DNA from: Streptomyces sp. NBC_01255
GTDB lineage: Bacteria; Actinomycetota; Actinomycetes; Streptomycetales; Streptomycetaceae
Direction of reading: 5' to 3'
Assembly (NCBI RefSeq): GCF_036226445.1
Contig: NZ_CP108474.1
Coordinates: 8,122,001 to 8,186,000 of the forward strand
DNA: 64,000 nucleotides
In this document: positions 39,152-48,471 of the stretch, piece after piece
Layout of the letters: each line of letters begins with the position of its first letter
Numbering within the stretch: position 1 is the stretch's first letter
The notes under the pieces: model-generated
Database searches by the model: none
What the model was told of the DNA's origin: nothing
Seen by the model: only the letters and a program-made list of their open reading frames with translations
Program-made: the position numbers and the translations under genes

Positions 39152-39918
39152 TCGGTGGTCGTCTTGCCGCGCATGAAGATGATCGCGACCAGGGCCAGTC
39201 CCGCGACCGCTCCGATGATCTGCATGCCGATGAATGCGGGGACGGAGGCGGGAGCGATGCCCGCGAACGTGTCGGTGAAGGCGCGGCCGATCGTCACGGC
39301 CGGGTTCGCGAACGAGGTCGACGAGGTGAACCAGTAGGCCGCGCCGATGTACGAAGCCACGGCGACGGGTGCGAAGCGGAGCCGGTCGGTACGGGCCAGG
39401 CCGAAGATCAGCAGGATGAGGCCGGCCGTCGCCACGACCTCGCCGAGGAGCAGGTTGCCTGCCGAGCGGTCGTGCGTGGACCACTTCACCAGCGGCTCGC
39501 CGAACATCGCGTCCGCCAGCACCGCGCCCGCGATCGCGCCGACGACCTGTGAGGGGACGTACACGGCGAGCTCGCGCCCGTTCACGCCCGCGCCTCCACG
39601 GCGGGCGGTCCACCACTCGGCCAGGGTGACGGCCGGGTTGAAGTGGGCACCCGACACCGGGCCGAGGAGCGCGATCAGGACGCCCAACCCGAAGACGGTG
39701 GCGGTGGAGTTCGCGAGGAGCTGCAGGGCGACGTCGTCGGTGAGGTCGGTGGCCTGGATGCCGGAGCCGACGACGATCGCGACCAGCGCGGCGGTGCCGA
39801 CGAGCTCGGCGGCCGCGCGGGCGACGAGCGGGGTACGGGGCGGGGTGGCGCCGGGCGCGGGCTGCGGCGACGTGTCGGTAGCTATGGCGTCGCTCGCGGC
39901 GGGCTTGGTGGCGGTCAC
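39148..39918 (-). CDS. Aquaglyceroporin-family channel (copy 2)
   Basis: 256-residue channel differing from 21805-22575 by one residue near the end (Ser to Thr before the final Glu). Carries both NPA boxes. As in the left copy the arsO start overlaps its stop, but here arsO is broken. Second gene after arsR. Confidence 0.9.
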   Translation of the reverse strand: MTATKPAASDAIATDTSPQPAPGATPPRTPLVARAAAELVGTAALVAIVVGSGIQATDLTDDVALQLLANSTATVFGLGVLIALLGPVSGAHFNPAVTLAEWWTARRGGAGVNGRELAVYVPSQVVGAIAGAVLADAMFGEPLVKWSTHDRSAGNLLLGEVVATAGLILLIFGLARTDRLRFAPVAVASYIGAAYWFTSSTSFANPAVTIGRAFTDTFAGIAPASVPAFIGMQIIGAVAGLALVAIIFMRGKTTTE

Positions 39919-39958
39919 GGGCAGGGTCTCCTCGGGCAGGTGAGGCAAGGGGGGAGGG

Positions 39959-40273
39959 TCAGGGACAGGAGCGCTTGAAGTTCGCCTCGGCGGTAAGGCG
40001 CGCGGTCTGCGCGAGTGCGGCGAACTGCCCGGCGAGCTGCTCGATGACGTCCGGCTTGAGCCGGTAGTACGTGAACCTGCCGCAGGGCTCGGTCTCCACG
40101 ACCCCGGCCTCGCGCAGCACTCTCAGGTGGTTGGAGAGGTTGGTCTGCTTGGCACCGGTCTCCTCCACCAGGTGGGTGGTGCAGAGCGTCTCGCGGGCGA
40201 GCAGGGTCACGATCTGGAGGCGCAGGGGATCACCCAGAACCCGGATCAGATCAGTATCGACTGACGTCATCAT
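39959..40273 (-). CDS. arsR: ArsR/SmtB-family repressor (copy 2)
   Basis: 104-residue protein identical to 21450-21764, with the same Cys31, Cys64 and Cys103. The two identical genes give the cell two doses of one repressor acting on both divergent promoters. Reads leftward into the porin gene. Confidence 0.9.
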   Translation of the reverse strand: MMTSVDTDLIRVLGDPLRLQIVTLLARETLCTTHLVEETGAKQTNLSNHLRVLREAGVVETEPCGRFTYYRLKPDVIEQLAGQFAALAQTARLTAEANFKRSCP

Positions 40274-40276
40274 GTG

Positions 40277-40307
40277 CTGATACTCTCACATCACCCGGAG
40301 CTGATAC
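40277..40307. promoter_or_regulatory. Divergent ars promoter/operator (copy 2)
   Basis: Mirror of 21416-21447. GCTGATAC occurs at both ends of this gap, before arsR and facing the arsC remnant. Confidence 0.45.
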
Positions 40308-40352
40308 CAGCCTGGGCTGATCTCTTTGAACCCGCCGAAGGGGGTTCTCGCC

Positions 40353-40667
40353 ATGGCCGAGTCCTCGTACCCGGTCCTTCCCGACGAACGTCTCGCGGCC
40401 GGTGTCGCCCGCCTCGCCGTGCGTCACCAGGGCCGGTACTCCGTGGAGACGGTACAGCGGCTGATCGCCGACTCCTACGAGCAGCTCGCCGCGAACGCGC
40501 ACGTCCGCACCCACCTCGTCGTGCTCGCGGAGCGGTTCGCCGCCGAGCGCCCGGACGCACTGGTGCACCCCGAGAACCCCATCGCCACCGGTGGCCGGCC
40601 GCGGGATCCGCGACGCCATCGACACCCGTATCACCACCCTGCTGGACACCCTGTCCGGCACCTGAAG
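40353..40667 (+). pseudogene. Arsenate reductase fusion, catalytic domain deleted
   Basis: Keeps the first 72 or so residues (three-helix-bundle domain, VETVQRLIADSYEQLAANA) of the left-copy protein. A deletion of about 320 bases then joins to the last 20 codons (IRDAIDTRITTLLDTL) in another frame, removing the P-loop and both redox cysteines. The in-frame product would be the helical domain plus junk, so a free dimerisation domain might still be made. Confidence 0.85.
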
Positions 40668-40713
40668 CTTCCCGTCCCCGCGCCATGCTCCATCCCTGCC
40701 TAAGGAAGAACCG

Positions 40714-41130
40714 ATGACCGCTCCGCTCGCCTCCGTGCTCTTCGTCTGCGTCCACAACGCCGGCCGCTCCCAGATGGCCGCCGGGTTCCTGAACCACCTC
40801 GCCGGCGACCGCATCGAGGTCCGCTCCGCCGGCTCGATCCCGGGCGACCAGGTCAACCCGGCCGCGGTCGAGGCCATGGCCGAGGTCGGCGTCGACATCT
40901 CCGACCAGAAGCCGAAGGTGCTGACCACCGAGGCCGTCCAGGCGTCCGACTACGTCATCACCATGGGCTGCGGCGACGCCTGCCCGATCTTCCCGGGCAA
41001 GAAGTACCTCGACTGGGCCCTGGAGGACCCGGCCGGCCAGGGCGTCGATGCCGTCCGCCCCATCCGCGACGAGATCAAGGTCCTCATCGAGGGCCTCATC
41101 GCCGAGATCGACGCGAAGAAGGAGGCGTGA
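40714..41130 (+). CDS. arsC: Arsenate reductase (copy 2)
   Basis: 138-residue protein identical to 20272-20688, with Cys12, Cys86 and Cys90. The thioredoxin reductase gene that follows it in the left copy is missing here, so it would depend on that copy or on housekeeping thioredoxin reductase. Last gene before a strong hairpin. Confidence 0.92.
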   Translation: MTAPLASVLFVCVHNAGRSQMAAGFLNHLAGDRIEVRSAGSIPGDQVNPAAVEAMAEVGVDISDQKPKVLTTEAVQASDYVITMGCGDACPIFPGKKYLDWALEDPAGQGVDAVRPIRDEIKVLIEGLIAEIDAKKEA

Positions 41131-41187
41131 CCTCAGTGACCGACCGGCCACAATTGTGAGCGGGCGCCGGCCGCGTTGGTACGGGCT

Positions 41188-41219
41188 CGCCTCGGCCCCC
41201 TCAGGGCCGGGCCGAGGCG
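41188..41219. terminator. Bidirectional terminator hairpin
   Basis: CGCCTCGGC (41188-41196) and GCCGAGGCG (41211-41219) form a 9-base-pair GC-rich stem with a 14-base loop that itself contains GGCCC/GGGCC. It lies between the convergent arsC and alpha/beta hydrolase genes. Confidence 0.75.
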
Positions 41220-41232
41220 AAGCCGTCGAGTG

Positions 41233-42075
41233 TTAGCCGGTGGTCCGGGCCGCGGCCTCGATGAGGCGGGTCGTGGTGCGCGGATGGCTGATCATGGCGA
41301 CATGGGACGCCCCCCGCGCCTCGACGACGTGGCGGGCGCGTGCCCGGTCGTAGAAGAAGCGCTGCAGGGCGGGCGGAATGGCCTTGTCGGCGTCGGCGAC
41401 CAGGCCCCAGGAGGGGATGGTGCGCCAGGCGGTGGAGGCCGTGGGGTCGGTGAAGCAGGTGGCGCTGAAGGGGCGTTGGGTGGCCTGCATGAGCCGGGTG
41501 GTGGCGACCGGCAGGTCGGCGGCGAACGCGGCGCGGAATCTGTCGGCCTCCAGATACAGGTCGACACCCGTGGTGCCGTCGGGGGCGTCGTAGGGGACGC
41601 CCCGAGTCGCGGCCTCGATGATGCTGCCGGGGTATTTGTTGATCAGTACGCCGAGCTGCTCGCCCTTGTCGGGGACGAAGGCGGCGACGTAGACGAGTGC
41701 CTTGACGTTGGAGGCACCGGCGGCGGCGTTGGTGATGGTGGCGCCGCCGTAGGAGTGGCCGACCAGGACGACCGGGCCGCTGATCGAGCGAAGGACACTG
41801 GCGATGTAGGCGGCGTCGCCGGGCAGGCTGCGCAGCGGGTTTGCGGGGGCGATCGTCGGGTAGCCGGCGTCCTGGAGCCGCTCGATGACACCGTTCCAGC
41901 AGGAGGCGTCGGCGAATCCGCCGTGCACCAGCACGACGGTCGGCTTGGCCCCGGCCCCGGCCCCGGAGGGGGCGGCGGCGGAGGCTGCCGAGGAGAGCGG
42001 TCCCAGCAGTGCTGCCGTGCTCGCCACCGCGGCGCTGCCGGCGAGGACTCGACGGCGGGTGAGCTCAGGATCCAT
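41233..42075 (-). CDS. Secreted alpha/beta hydrolase (Tat signal)
   Basis: 280-residue esterase-like protein. N-terminus TRRRVLAGSAAVASTAALLG is a twin-arginine signal ending near ASAAAPSG. Nucleophile elbow GHSYGG, oxyanion HGG (LVHGGFADASCW), and a C-terminal His in GASHVAM complete the triad. EstA/salicylate-esterase-like (AB hydrolase_6). Eighty-eight bases after a related cytoplasmic hydrolase gene on the same strand; substrate unknown. Confidence 0.87.
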   Translation of the reverse strand: MDPELTRRRVLAGSAAVASTAALLGPLSSAASAAAPSGAGAGAKPTVVLVHGGFADASCWNGVIERLQDAGYPTIAPANPLRSLPGDAAYIASVLRSISGPVVLVGHSYGGATITNAAAGASNVKALVYVAAFVPDKGEQLGVLINKYPGSIIEAATRGVPYDAPDGTTGVDLYLEADRFRAAFAADLPVATTRLMQATQRPFSATCFTDPTASTAWRTIPSWGLVADADKAIPPALQRFFYDRARARHVVEARGASHVAMISHPRTTTRLIEAAARTTG

Positions 42076-42163
42076 GGGGACTCCCAGAGTGGTCGGGGTG
42101 GAGTGTCTCGTCCGGTCGCGGGTGTCGGCCCGAGAGTTCGGCGCGGAAGCCGAAAGGCAGTCC

Positions 42164-42859
42164 CTAGGGGGTGCTGACGCCGTGCGCGGCCTGCGCGATG
42201 ACGGCGGCCACGACCGCCGGGCGGGAGACGTAGACGGCGTGGCTGCCGGGGGTCTCGGTGACGATCGCGCCGGCGCGCTCGGACATGGCGCGCTGAGCGG
42301 CCGGCGGGATCATGCGGTCGTCGGTGGCGACCAGGTACCACGACGGCTTGCTCTGCCAGGCTGGTTCGGAGACCGCCCCTTCGAGGGCGTCGACGCCCCA
42401 GGGGACCTGGGAGTCGGCCATGAACGCGGCCGTCGATTCGGGGACGTCGGCGGCGAAGGAGACTGCGAACCTGTCCCGGTCCAGGAGCAGGCGGCCGTCC
42501 GTGGGCGGCAGGATCGGCGGAACCGGCGCACCGGGCGGCGGGTCGGCGATCAGGGAACCGACAGACTCGCCCTTGTCCGGTGCGAAGGCGGCGATGTAGG
42601 CGAGCGCGGCGACGCCCGGGTGGTTGCCGGCCTCGGTGATGACGACCCCGCCGTACGAGTGGCCGACCAGCACGGCCGGGCCGTCGAGGCGGTCGAGCAC
42701 CTGGTGGGTGGCGGCGACGTCGCCGGCCAGCGACTCGGTCGGGTTCTGGACGACGGCCACCCGGTAGCCGTCGGCGGTCAGGTGGTCGTAGACCTCCCGC
42801 CATCCCGACCCGTCCACGAAGCCACCGTGCACGAGCACGATGTTCCTGATGGTTGCCAT
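42164..42859 (-). CDS. Alpha/beta hydrolase
   Basis: 231-residue cytoplasmic hydrolase with LVHGGFVDGSGW, nucleophile elbow GHSYGG and C-terminal GSHAVYVS. Close in layout to the secreted enzyme next door, including FAPDKGESVG, so a duplication with one gene gaining a Tat signal is likely. The ATG at 42859 removes an unconserved 17-residue extension. Confidence 0.87.
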   Translation of the reverse strand: MATIRNIVLVHGGFVDGSGWREVYDHLTADGYRVAVVQNPTESLAGDVAATHQVLDRLDGPAVLVGHSYGGVVITEAGNHPGVAALAYIAAFAPDKGESVGSLIADPPPGAPVPPILPPTDGRLLLDRDRFAVSFAADVPESTAAFMADSQVPWGVDALEGAVSEPAWQSKPSWYLVATDDRMIPPAAQRAMSERAGAIVTETPGSHAVYVSRPAVVAAVIAQAAHGVSTP

Positions 42860-43000
42860 GGGCATCTCCGCTCTGGCGGGACGGGCCCGATGCCCGTCCG
42901 GCGCCTCCATCCAAGTCGTCCACGGGGCCGGTGAACACGCAGAGCAGCATGCAGAGTTGGCGGCCGACGGCCGACGGCCGTGCCCTTCGTCCCGTCCGCG

Positions 43001-45271
43001 TCAGGCCGTGCCGGTCACCAAGGCCCGGCAGCGGCTGCTCGCCTCGGTGTCGCCGATCGACGCGAAGATCTGCGCCGCCCGCCCGTAGGCACGGTCGCTC
43101 TCGTCGGTGCGCCCCTCGTCGGCCAGCAGGGAAGCCAGCGTCTCCAAAGCGTCCGCCTGCCGGTAGTCGGATGCCCGGAGCTTGTCCACCAGATCGATTC
43201 CCTCGACGAGCGCGGTGATCGCCTCCGTACGACGACCGAGGTACCGGAGACAGGAGCCGATGCGCAGCAGCGCCAGGGGCCGACTGTGCACGACGACGCT
43301 CGGTGTCATCCCCGACTCGGGGTCATCCAGCACGGCGAGCAGTTCGAGGTAACGCTCCAGAGCCTCGGCGTAGCGCCCATCGTCGAAAAGGCACCTGGTG
43401 ATGGCGGCGTTGCTCTGGACGTAGGAGTCGATGTCGCCGATGGCCTGGAACATCTCGGCCGCCCGGGAGGACGACTCGATGGCCTCGTCGTGTCGGCCGA
43501 GCATGAGGAGTGCGTCAGCGGTGTACTCGTGTGCCCAGGCGATCTGCGAAGTGGCATCGGACCGGGTGGCCAGCTCCCGCGCCTCGGCCGCGTACCGCAG
43601 GACGGCCCCCGGGTCACCGGGCGGCACCGAGTGGACCCAGGCCAGATAGTTCAGCTGGGTGGCCTGCTGCGCCAGGTCCCCGAGGGCGGCCGCGGCCTCC
43701 GCACCCAGCGTGAAGACCTCCTGCCAGTGCGGGCTGTGCAGCCACCGGTCGGAGAACCAGTGCATCGACTCCGCGCAGTCGAGGACGAGAGAGTGCCGGC
43801 CGCCGCTTCCCGCCGCGGCCCGCATCGCACCCAGCCAGTTGTCCACGTTCACCCGCAGCCACCCGTCGGCCTCCTCCTCGGAGGACAGGACGGCGAGCTC
43901 GGGATCGGACCGGTCGGGACGGCCGTACCCGGGCTCGAACCACCGCCCGGACAGGGTGGCCATCCGCAGCAGCCACGACGTCACCCGTTCCGTCAGTGCC
44001 TGCCGCCCGGCCTCGGACTGCTCCTCCAGGAGCCGGTCGCGGGCGAACAGGCGGACGAGGTCATGGAAGCGGTACCGGCCGTCGGTGCTGTCCTGCAACA
44101 GTCCGAGGTCGACGAGCTCGTCGAGTGCGTCCCAGGCGTCCGCGATCGGTGTTCCCCCGGCGACGGCCGTCAGAGCGGCGTCGAAGTCCCGTCCGGGTAC
44201 CACGGCGAGGCTCCGGAACACCTGGCGTGTGGAGTCCGCGAGTTGCTCGTACGACAGCCTGAACGCGTTGGCTATCTTGAGGTCGCCGGCCTTGAACTGC
44301 TCAAGCCGCCGCCCCTCGTCCGCCAGCCGGGCGATGAGCTGGGCGGCATCCCAGTCCGGCCGGCTCAGCAACCGGTTCCCGATGATCCGCAGTGCCAGGG
44401 GCAGCCCGCCGCACAGCTCGGCGAGCCGGGTGAGCGTCGGCACCTCGTCGTGCGCGGAGCGTTCGCCGAGAATCCCGGTCAGCAGCTCCGTGGACTCCGG
44501 CACCTGAAGGGGGCCCAGGACGAGTCTGCGGACCCCTTCCAAGCCCGCCAGTAACCGCCGCGTGGTGATCAGTGCCCTGCTGGTACCCCCTCCCGGCAGC
44601 AGCGGACGTACCTGTTCCTCCGACGCGGCGTTGTCGAGGACGACCAGCACGCGCCTGTCCCGCAACAACGACCGGTACAGGGAGGCGCGTTCCTGGAGAT
44701 CGCCCGGGACCTGCTGGTCGGCGACACCGAGCGCGCGCAGCAGTTGGCGCAGCGCGTCGTCGGCGGTCACCGGCCGCCGGGACATGCCGAACAGATCGAG
44801 GAACAGCACCCCGCCGGGGAAGCTCGGCCGCACCGTATGGGCGGCACGGACGGCCAACGTGGTCTTCCCCAGGCCGGCGGAGCCGGTGATGAGCCCCACC
44901 ACACCGACACCCGGCGAACGCTCGGCGTACACGAGCTCGCTCAACCAGATCAGTTCCCCGGCGCGGCCGGTGAAGTCCTCGACGATCCGCGGTAGTTCGC
45001 ACAGGCCGCCCCGCCGCGCCCAGTGGTCCCGCAGCCGGCCGTCGCGCGCCAGCGCGATCAGCCGCTCGCGGCCGCCGTCATCCAGCTTCAGTGCATCCGC
45101 CAGGGCGGTGACGGTACGGGCCTGAGGGCCCTTGCTCCGTCCGCGCTCCATGTCCGACAGCGTCCGGGCGCTGACGCCCGAGACCTCTGCCAGCTGCTCC
45201 AACGTCAGCTGTGCCGCGCGACGGTGACCACGCAGCACCTCCCCGAAACCCGGACGGCCCGTACCCTCCAT
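43001..45271 (-). CDS. XRE/NB-ARC/TPR regulator
   Basis: 756-residue multidomain protein. Residues 8-60 form an XRE helix-turn-helix (LTLEQLAEVSGVSARTLSDM), followed by an NB-ARC ATPase with P-loop GSAGLGKTTLA near 128 and LVVLDNA (Walker B), a winged-helix segment, and TPR-like helices from about 470 to the end. Such STAND proteins act as ATP-switched transcription regulators, often of secondary metabolism. The ATG at 45271 is chosen because the HTH begins at once; the frame continues far upstream only as antisense over the monooxygenase gene. Sits 65 bases after that gene on the same strand. Confidence 0.88.
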   Translation of the reverse strand: MEGTGRPGFGEVLRGHRRAAQLTLEQLAEVSGVSARTLSDMERGRSKGPQARTVTALADALKLDDGGRERLIALARDGRLRDHWARRGGLCELPRIVEDFTGRAGELIWLSELVYAERSPGVGVVGLITGSAGLGKTTLAVRAAHTVRPSFPGGVLFLDLFGMSRRPVTADDALRQLLRALGVADQQVPGDLQERASLYRSLLRDRRVLVVLDNAASEEQVRPLLPGGGTSRALITTRRLLAGLEGVRRLVLGPLQVPESTELLTGILGERSAHDEVPTLTRLAELCGGLPLALRIIGNRLLSRPDWDAAQLIARLADEGRRLEQFKAGDLKIANAFRLSYEQLADSTRQVFRSLAVVPGRDFDAALTAVAGGTPIADAWDALDELVDLGLLQDSTDGRYRFHDLVRLFARDRLLEEQSEAGRQALTERVTSWLLRMATLSGRWFEPGYGRPDRSDPELAVLSSEEEADGWLRVNVDNWLGAMRAAAGSGGRHSLVLDCAESMHWFSDRWLHSPHWQEVFTLGAEAAAALGDLAQQATQLNYLAWVHSVPPGDPGAVLRYAAEARELATRSDATSQIAWAHEYTADALLMLGRHDEAIESSSRAAEMFQAIGDIDSYVQSNAAITRCLFDDGRYAEALERYLELLAVLDDPESGMTPSVVVHSRPLALLRIGSCLRYLGRRTEAITALVEGIDLVDKLRASDYRQADALETLASLLADEGRTDESDRAYGRAAQIFASIGDTEASSRCRALVTGTA

Positions 45272-45336
45272 GCAGTCACACTCCCGATGAGCGGCGAAAG
45301 CACGGGCCACAGGCCGTGCACGGACAGATGCGGCCC

Positions 45337-46593
45337 TCAGTGCGCCGGATCCGTGGCCCCGCGCGGGACCGTCCAGGACGAGTGGGTGTTGACCTGGACC
45401 ACGGTGGCCCGGGTCAGCTTCCGGTAGCCGGTCGCGATCGTCTCGGCCTGCCCGGCGGGCAGTGCCCCGCCGTGGGCCTCGGTTCGCGCGATGATCTCTT
45501 CCGGTCCGAGGTTCCGGTTGGCCAGCACCACCGCGTTGACGGCCGGCCGGCGCACCCGGTCGTAGCGGCGGAGTGCGGTCACGGGGTCGTTCTCCCGGGC
45601 CAGGCACCAGGCCAGTACACGCGTGTCGACGACGGACTGCGATCCGCCGTTCATGCCCATGGGGAACATCGGGTGTGCGGCGTCTCCGAGCAGCGTGACG
45701 CGTCCGAAGCTCCAGCGCGGCAGGGGATCGCGGTCGATCATCGGGTACTCGAAGATCGCTGAGGAGCGCTCGGCGAGCGTCACGACGTCGATCCACGGCA
45801 GGTTCCAGGACGACAGCCCGGAGCGAGCCTCTGCTGCCGTGATGCGACGGGCGGTGCCGTCCGGGGGAGGGGCGGAAGGTCCATGCCGAACCTCCAGCAC
45901 CCAGTTCATCAGGGCCTCGCCGCCGGCGGTCGCCGCGTCCTCGATCGGGTAGGCGACGAACTTCTCGCCAGGGGTGCCCCCGGCCACCACGATCGAACGG
46001 CCGTCGAGGACGGGCGGGTGGGGTGCGACGCCACGCCACATGTGGACGCCGTTCCACCGCGGGACGTTCTCGTCCGGGTAGAGCTGGGCGCGGACGGCGG
46101 AGCCGATGCCGTCGGCGCCGACCAGCACGTCTGCGTCCTCGACCACCGGTAGCCCGCTCGACCGGTCCAGGAAGCGGGCTCGGACGCCGCCCGCGGTCTC
46201 CTCGAACCGCTGGAACAGCAGGCCGGTGCGGACCGCGTCCGGGCCCAGGCGCTCCCGTACGGCCGCGAGCAGCAGCATCTGCAGCCGGCCGCGGTGGACG
46301 GAGTACTGCGGCCAGTGGTAGCCGGCCGCCCGTCCCAGCGGCTCCTCCCAGACCACCTCGCCCGTCCGGTCGCGATAGCTCAGCCGACGCGGGGGCAACG
46401 CGGCGGAGGCCAGCTTGTCGCCGAGGCCGAGTTCGGAGAGCTCCCGGACGGCGTGCGGCAACAGGTTGATCCCCACGCCGACCGCTTCGACCGTCCGTGC
46501 CGCCTCGTGCACCTGTGGCTCGAAGCCGGCGGCGTGCAGGCTCAGAGCACAGGTCAGCCCGGCGATGCCTCCGCCGACCACGGTCACTCGCAT
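45337..46593 (-). CDS. FAD-dependent aromatic-hydroxylase-like monooxygenase
   Basis: 418-residue class A flavoprotein monooxygenase. GxGxxG motif VVGGGIAGLTCALSL at residue 4, DG motif DVLVGADGIGSAVR near 170, and second FAD motif VTLLGDAAHPMFPMG near 295. Similar to salicylate/3-hydroxybenzoate-type hydroxylases. Divergent from the LysR gene (211-base gap), a typical pairing for catabolic aromatic genes. The ATG at 46593 opens directly into the FAD motif. Confidence 0.88.
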   Translation of the reverse strand: MRVTVVGGGIAGLTCALSLHAAGFEPQVHEAARTVEAVGVGINLLPHAVRELSELGLGDKLASAALPPRRLSYRDRTGEVVWEEPLGRAAGYHWPQYSVHRGRLQMLLLAAVRERLGPDAVRTGLLFQRFEETAGGVRARFLDRSSGLPVVEDADVLVGADGIGSAVRAQLYPDENVPRWNGVHMWRGVAPHPPVLDGRSIVVAGGTPGEKFVAYPIEDAATAGGEALMNWVLEVRHGPSAPPPDGTARRITAAEARSGLSSWNLPWIDVVTLAERSSAIFEYPMIDRDPLPRWSFGRVTLLGDAAHPMFPMGMNGGSQSVVDTRVLAWCLARENDPVTALRRYDRVRRPAVNAVVLANRNLGPEEIIARTEAHGGALPAGQAETIATGYRKLTRATVVQVNTHSSWTVPRGATDPAH

Positions 46594-46804
46594 GCGTCTG
46601 CCTTCGCCCTTCGCCGCGGCCACGGGGCCGGCCGACCGTCTGTCACCAGCCTCGGGACACCGGCCGCGCATGTCCAATACACAGCGGTGATGCCGGCTGT
46701 CACGATCACTGATCGCACCGGTCGTTCGTACCGGGCCCGCCTCGGTTCCGCCCGCGGCTCACACAATTCAGGCGTACACCGCCGGAGTTGATATTTTGGC
46801 GGTC

Positions 46805-47698
46805 ATGGAGCTCCGTACACTTGAGTATTTCGTCGCGGTGGCGGAGGAGCGGTCGTTCACCAGGGCGGCGGCCCGGTGCCATGTCGTGCAGCCCGCGATC
46901 AGTCAGCAGATCCAGGCCCTGGAGAAGGAGTTGGGCGAGCCGCTGTTCGAACGGCGGCCCCGGCAGGTGGTTCTCACCTCCGGCGGCGCCGCCCTGTTGC
47001 CGCACGCCCGCGCCTGCCTGGCGGCGGCCGCGTCGGCCGTCCGGGAGTTCGCCGACCGTTCCGGTCTGCTCAGCGGCTCGTTCGCGTTGGGGACCGTCGG
47101 CGGGCTGGAGGGCACCATCGTTCCCCGGCTGCTCGGGGAGTACCACCGCCGGTACCCGAGGGTCGCGGTGAAACTCCTCGGGGCGTCGAGCCCGTCTCTC
47201 CTCGCGAAGGTGCGTGCCGGGGAGATCGACGCGGCCGTGGTCGCGGGACCGCCGGACGGTGAGCCCGCCGGCGTCGCGTCGCGGGTGCTCCTGGAGGACC
47301 GGATCGTTGCCGTCCTCCCGGCCGGAAGCCGGCCAGCGGACCGTCCGATGACCCTCGACGAGGCGGTCCGGAACCCGGTCATCAGCTACAGCCCCGAGAG
47401 CGGAGTGCACGCGTACATCCGGGAGGCCTTCGCCGAGCAGGCGCTGCGGTTGGACATCGCGTACGCGACGAACGACGTCGCCCTCCAGGTCGCGCTGGTC
47501 GCGGAGGGGATCGGTGTCGCCCTGACCTCCCACGCGAGTCCCGTTCTCACCGCCGACCCGCGGTTCGTCGTCGTGCCGCTGGAGCCCGCCATCCGGTTGC
47601 GGAAGGTGTTCGTCTGGCGCGTGGGAACCCGGCAGAGTGCGCCGTTGCGGGCCTATCTCGACCTGTGGACGGAGCTGTCCCACCGACCGGGGGCGTGA
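46805..47698 (+). CDS. LysR-family regulator
   Basis: 297-residue regulator: N-terminal winged helix (LEYFVAVAEERSFTRAA, VVQPAISQQIQALEKELG) and a periplasmic-binding-like effector domain from about 90. Divergent from the monooxygenase gene, its probable target, with the LysR site expected in 46594-46804. Start ATG 46805 rather than the nearby upstream codon at 46796. Confidence 0.9.
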   Translation: MELRTLEYFVAVAEERSFTRAAARCHVVQPAISQQIQALEKELGEPLFERRPRQVVLTSGGAALLPHARACLAAAASAVREFADRSGLLSGSFALGTVGGLEGTIVPRLLGEYHRRYPRVAVKLLGASSPSLLAKVRAGEIDAAVVAGPPDGEPAGVASRVLLEDRIVAVLPAGSRPADRPMTLDEAVRNPVISYSPESGVHAYIREAFAEQALRLDIAYATNDVALQVALVAEGIGVALTSHASPVLTADPRFVVVPLEPAIRLRKVFVWRVGTRQSAPLRAYLDLWTELSHRPGA

Positions 47699-47726
47699 CG
47701 CCGTTCCCTTGATCAGGCGGCGTCGA

Positions 47727-48470
47727 TCAGGCGGCGCCGCCCACGGGGGTGCGCGGCGTGGGCAGCCCCGGCGTGCGCAGGACCTTCCGGGCCGCGTCGA
47801 CGGCGAACACCTCGCAGTCCGGCCGCCCGGCCGCCCACGCGACACCCTCCGCGCCCAGCGCGAACGCCGCCGTCGCCGTCGCGTCCGCCTCCGTGAGCGT
47901 CGGCGCGACGACGGTGACGGAGAGCAGACCGGTGGCGGGGAGACCGGTCCGGGCGTCGAGGATGTGGGCGCCTCGCTCGTAGTTTCCGGAGGTGGCGACC
48001 GCCGCGTCGGTCAGCTCCAGGACCGCGCAGACCCGGCCCGCGTCCCCGGGGTGGCGAATGCCCACCCTCCAGGGGCCGCCGGCGGCAACGATGTCGCCGC
48101 CGGCGGTCAGGCAGAACTTCCGCACCCCGGCCGCCGTGAGCAGCTCCGCGGCGCGCTGCACCGACCAGCCCTTGACGACGGCGCACGGGTCGAGCCCCCG
48201 GCCCGGCAGCCGTACGTCGAAGGCGCCGCCACTCGCTCTGCGGTACTCCTCGCACAGCTCCAGGACATGGGCGAGGTCCGCGCTGACATCGGCGGTGCCC
48301 AGCTCGCCCCGGTTCAGGCGGGACACCTCGCTGCCGGGCTTGAACGGACTGAACCGCGCGTCGACTTCGCGCAGCCAGGCGAAGACCGCGTCCGCGGCCC
48401 CCTCGGGGACGTACGCGTCGTCGATGCGCAGGGAGACCGGCAGGCCCATGACGTGCTCGACCCGGTTCAC
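47727..48470 (-). CDS. apbE: FAD:protein FMN transferase (ApbE)
   Basis: 247-residue ApbE-family enzyme that attaches FMN to a threonine of flavoproteins. Conserved pieces: FSPFKPGSEVSRLNRG, VVKGWSVQRAAELL, GGDIVAAGGPWRVGIRHP and the C-terminal SVTVVAPTLTEADATATAAF metal-binding region. One base separates its GTG start from the stop of the FMN-binding-domain gene, its obvious substrate. No signal peptide seen, so it may act before export or use another start. Confidence 0.9.
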   Translation of the reverse strand: MNRVEHVMGLPVSLRIDDAYVPEGAADAVFAWLREVDARFSPFKPGSEVSRLNRGELGTADVSADLAHVLELCEEYRRASGGAFDVRLPGRGLDPCAVVKGWSVQRAAELLTAAGVRKFCLTAGGDIVAAGGPWRVGIRHPGDAGRVCAVLELTDAAVATSGNYERGAHILDARTGLPATGLLSVTVVAPTLTEADATATAAFALGAEGVAWAAGRPDCEVFAVDAARKVLRTPGLPTPRTPVGGAA

Positions 48471-48471
48471 G

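Larger units (their letters stand above)
38776..41145. repeat. Right arm of the large inverted repeat (ars genes)
   Basis: Inverse copy of 20257-23630 with deletions: arsO mostly lost, arsC fusion gutted, trxB reduced to its first codons. The stretch matching 21410-22565 (about 39158-40310) is essentially identical to the left arm. Similarity ends at 41145 inside the trxB start. Confidence 0.9.

Noticed and set aside
45272..46057. N-terminal extension of the NB-ARC regulator
   Set aside because: The extra 260 codons are a shifted reading of the FAD monooxygenase; the helix-turn-helix begins right after the ATG at 45271.
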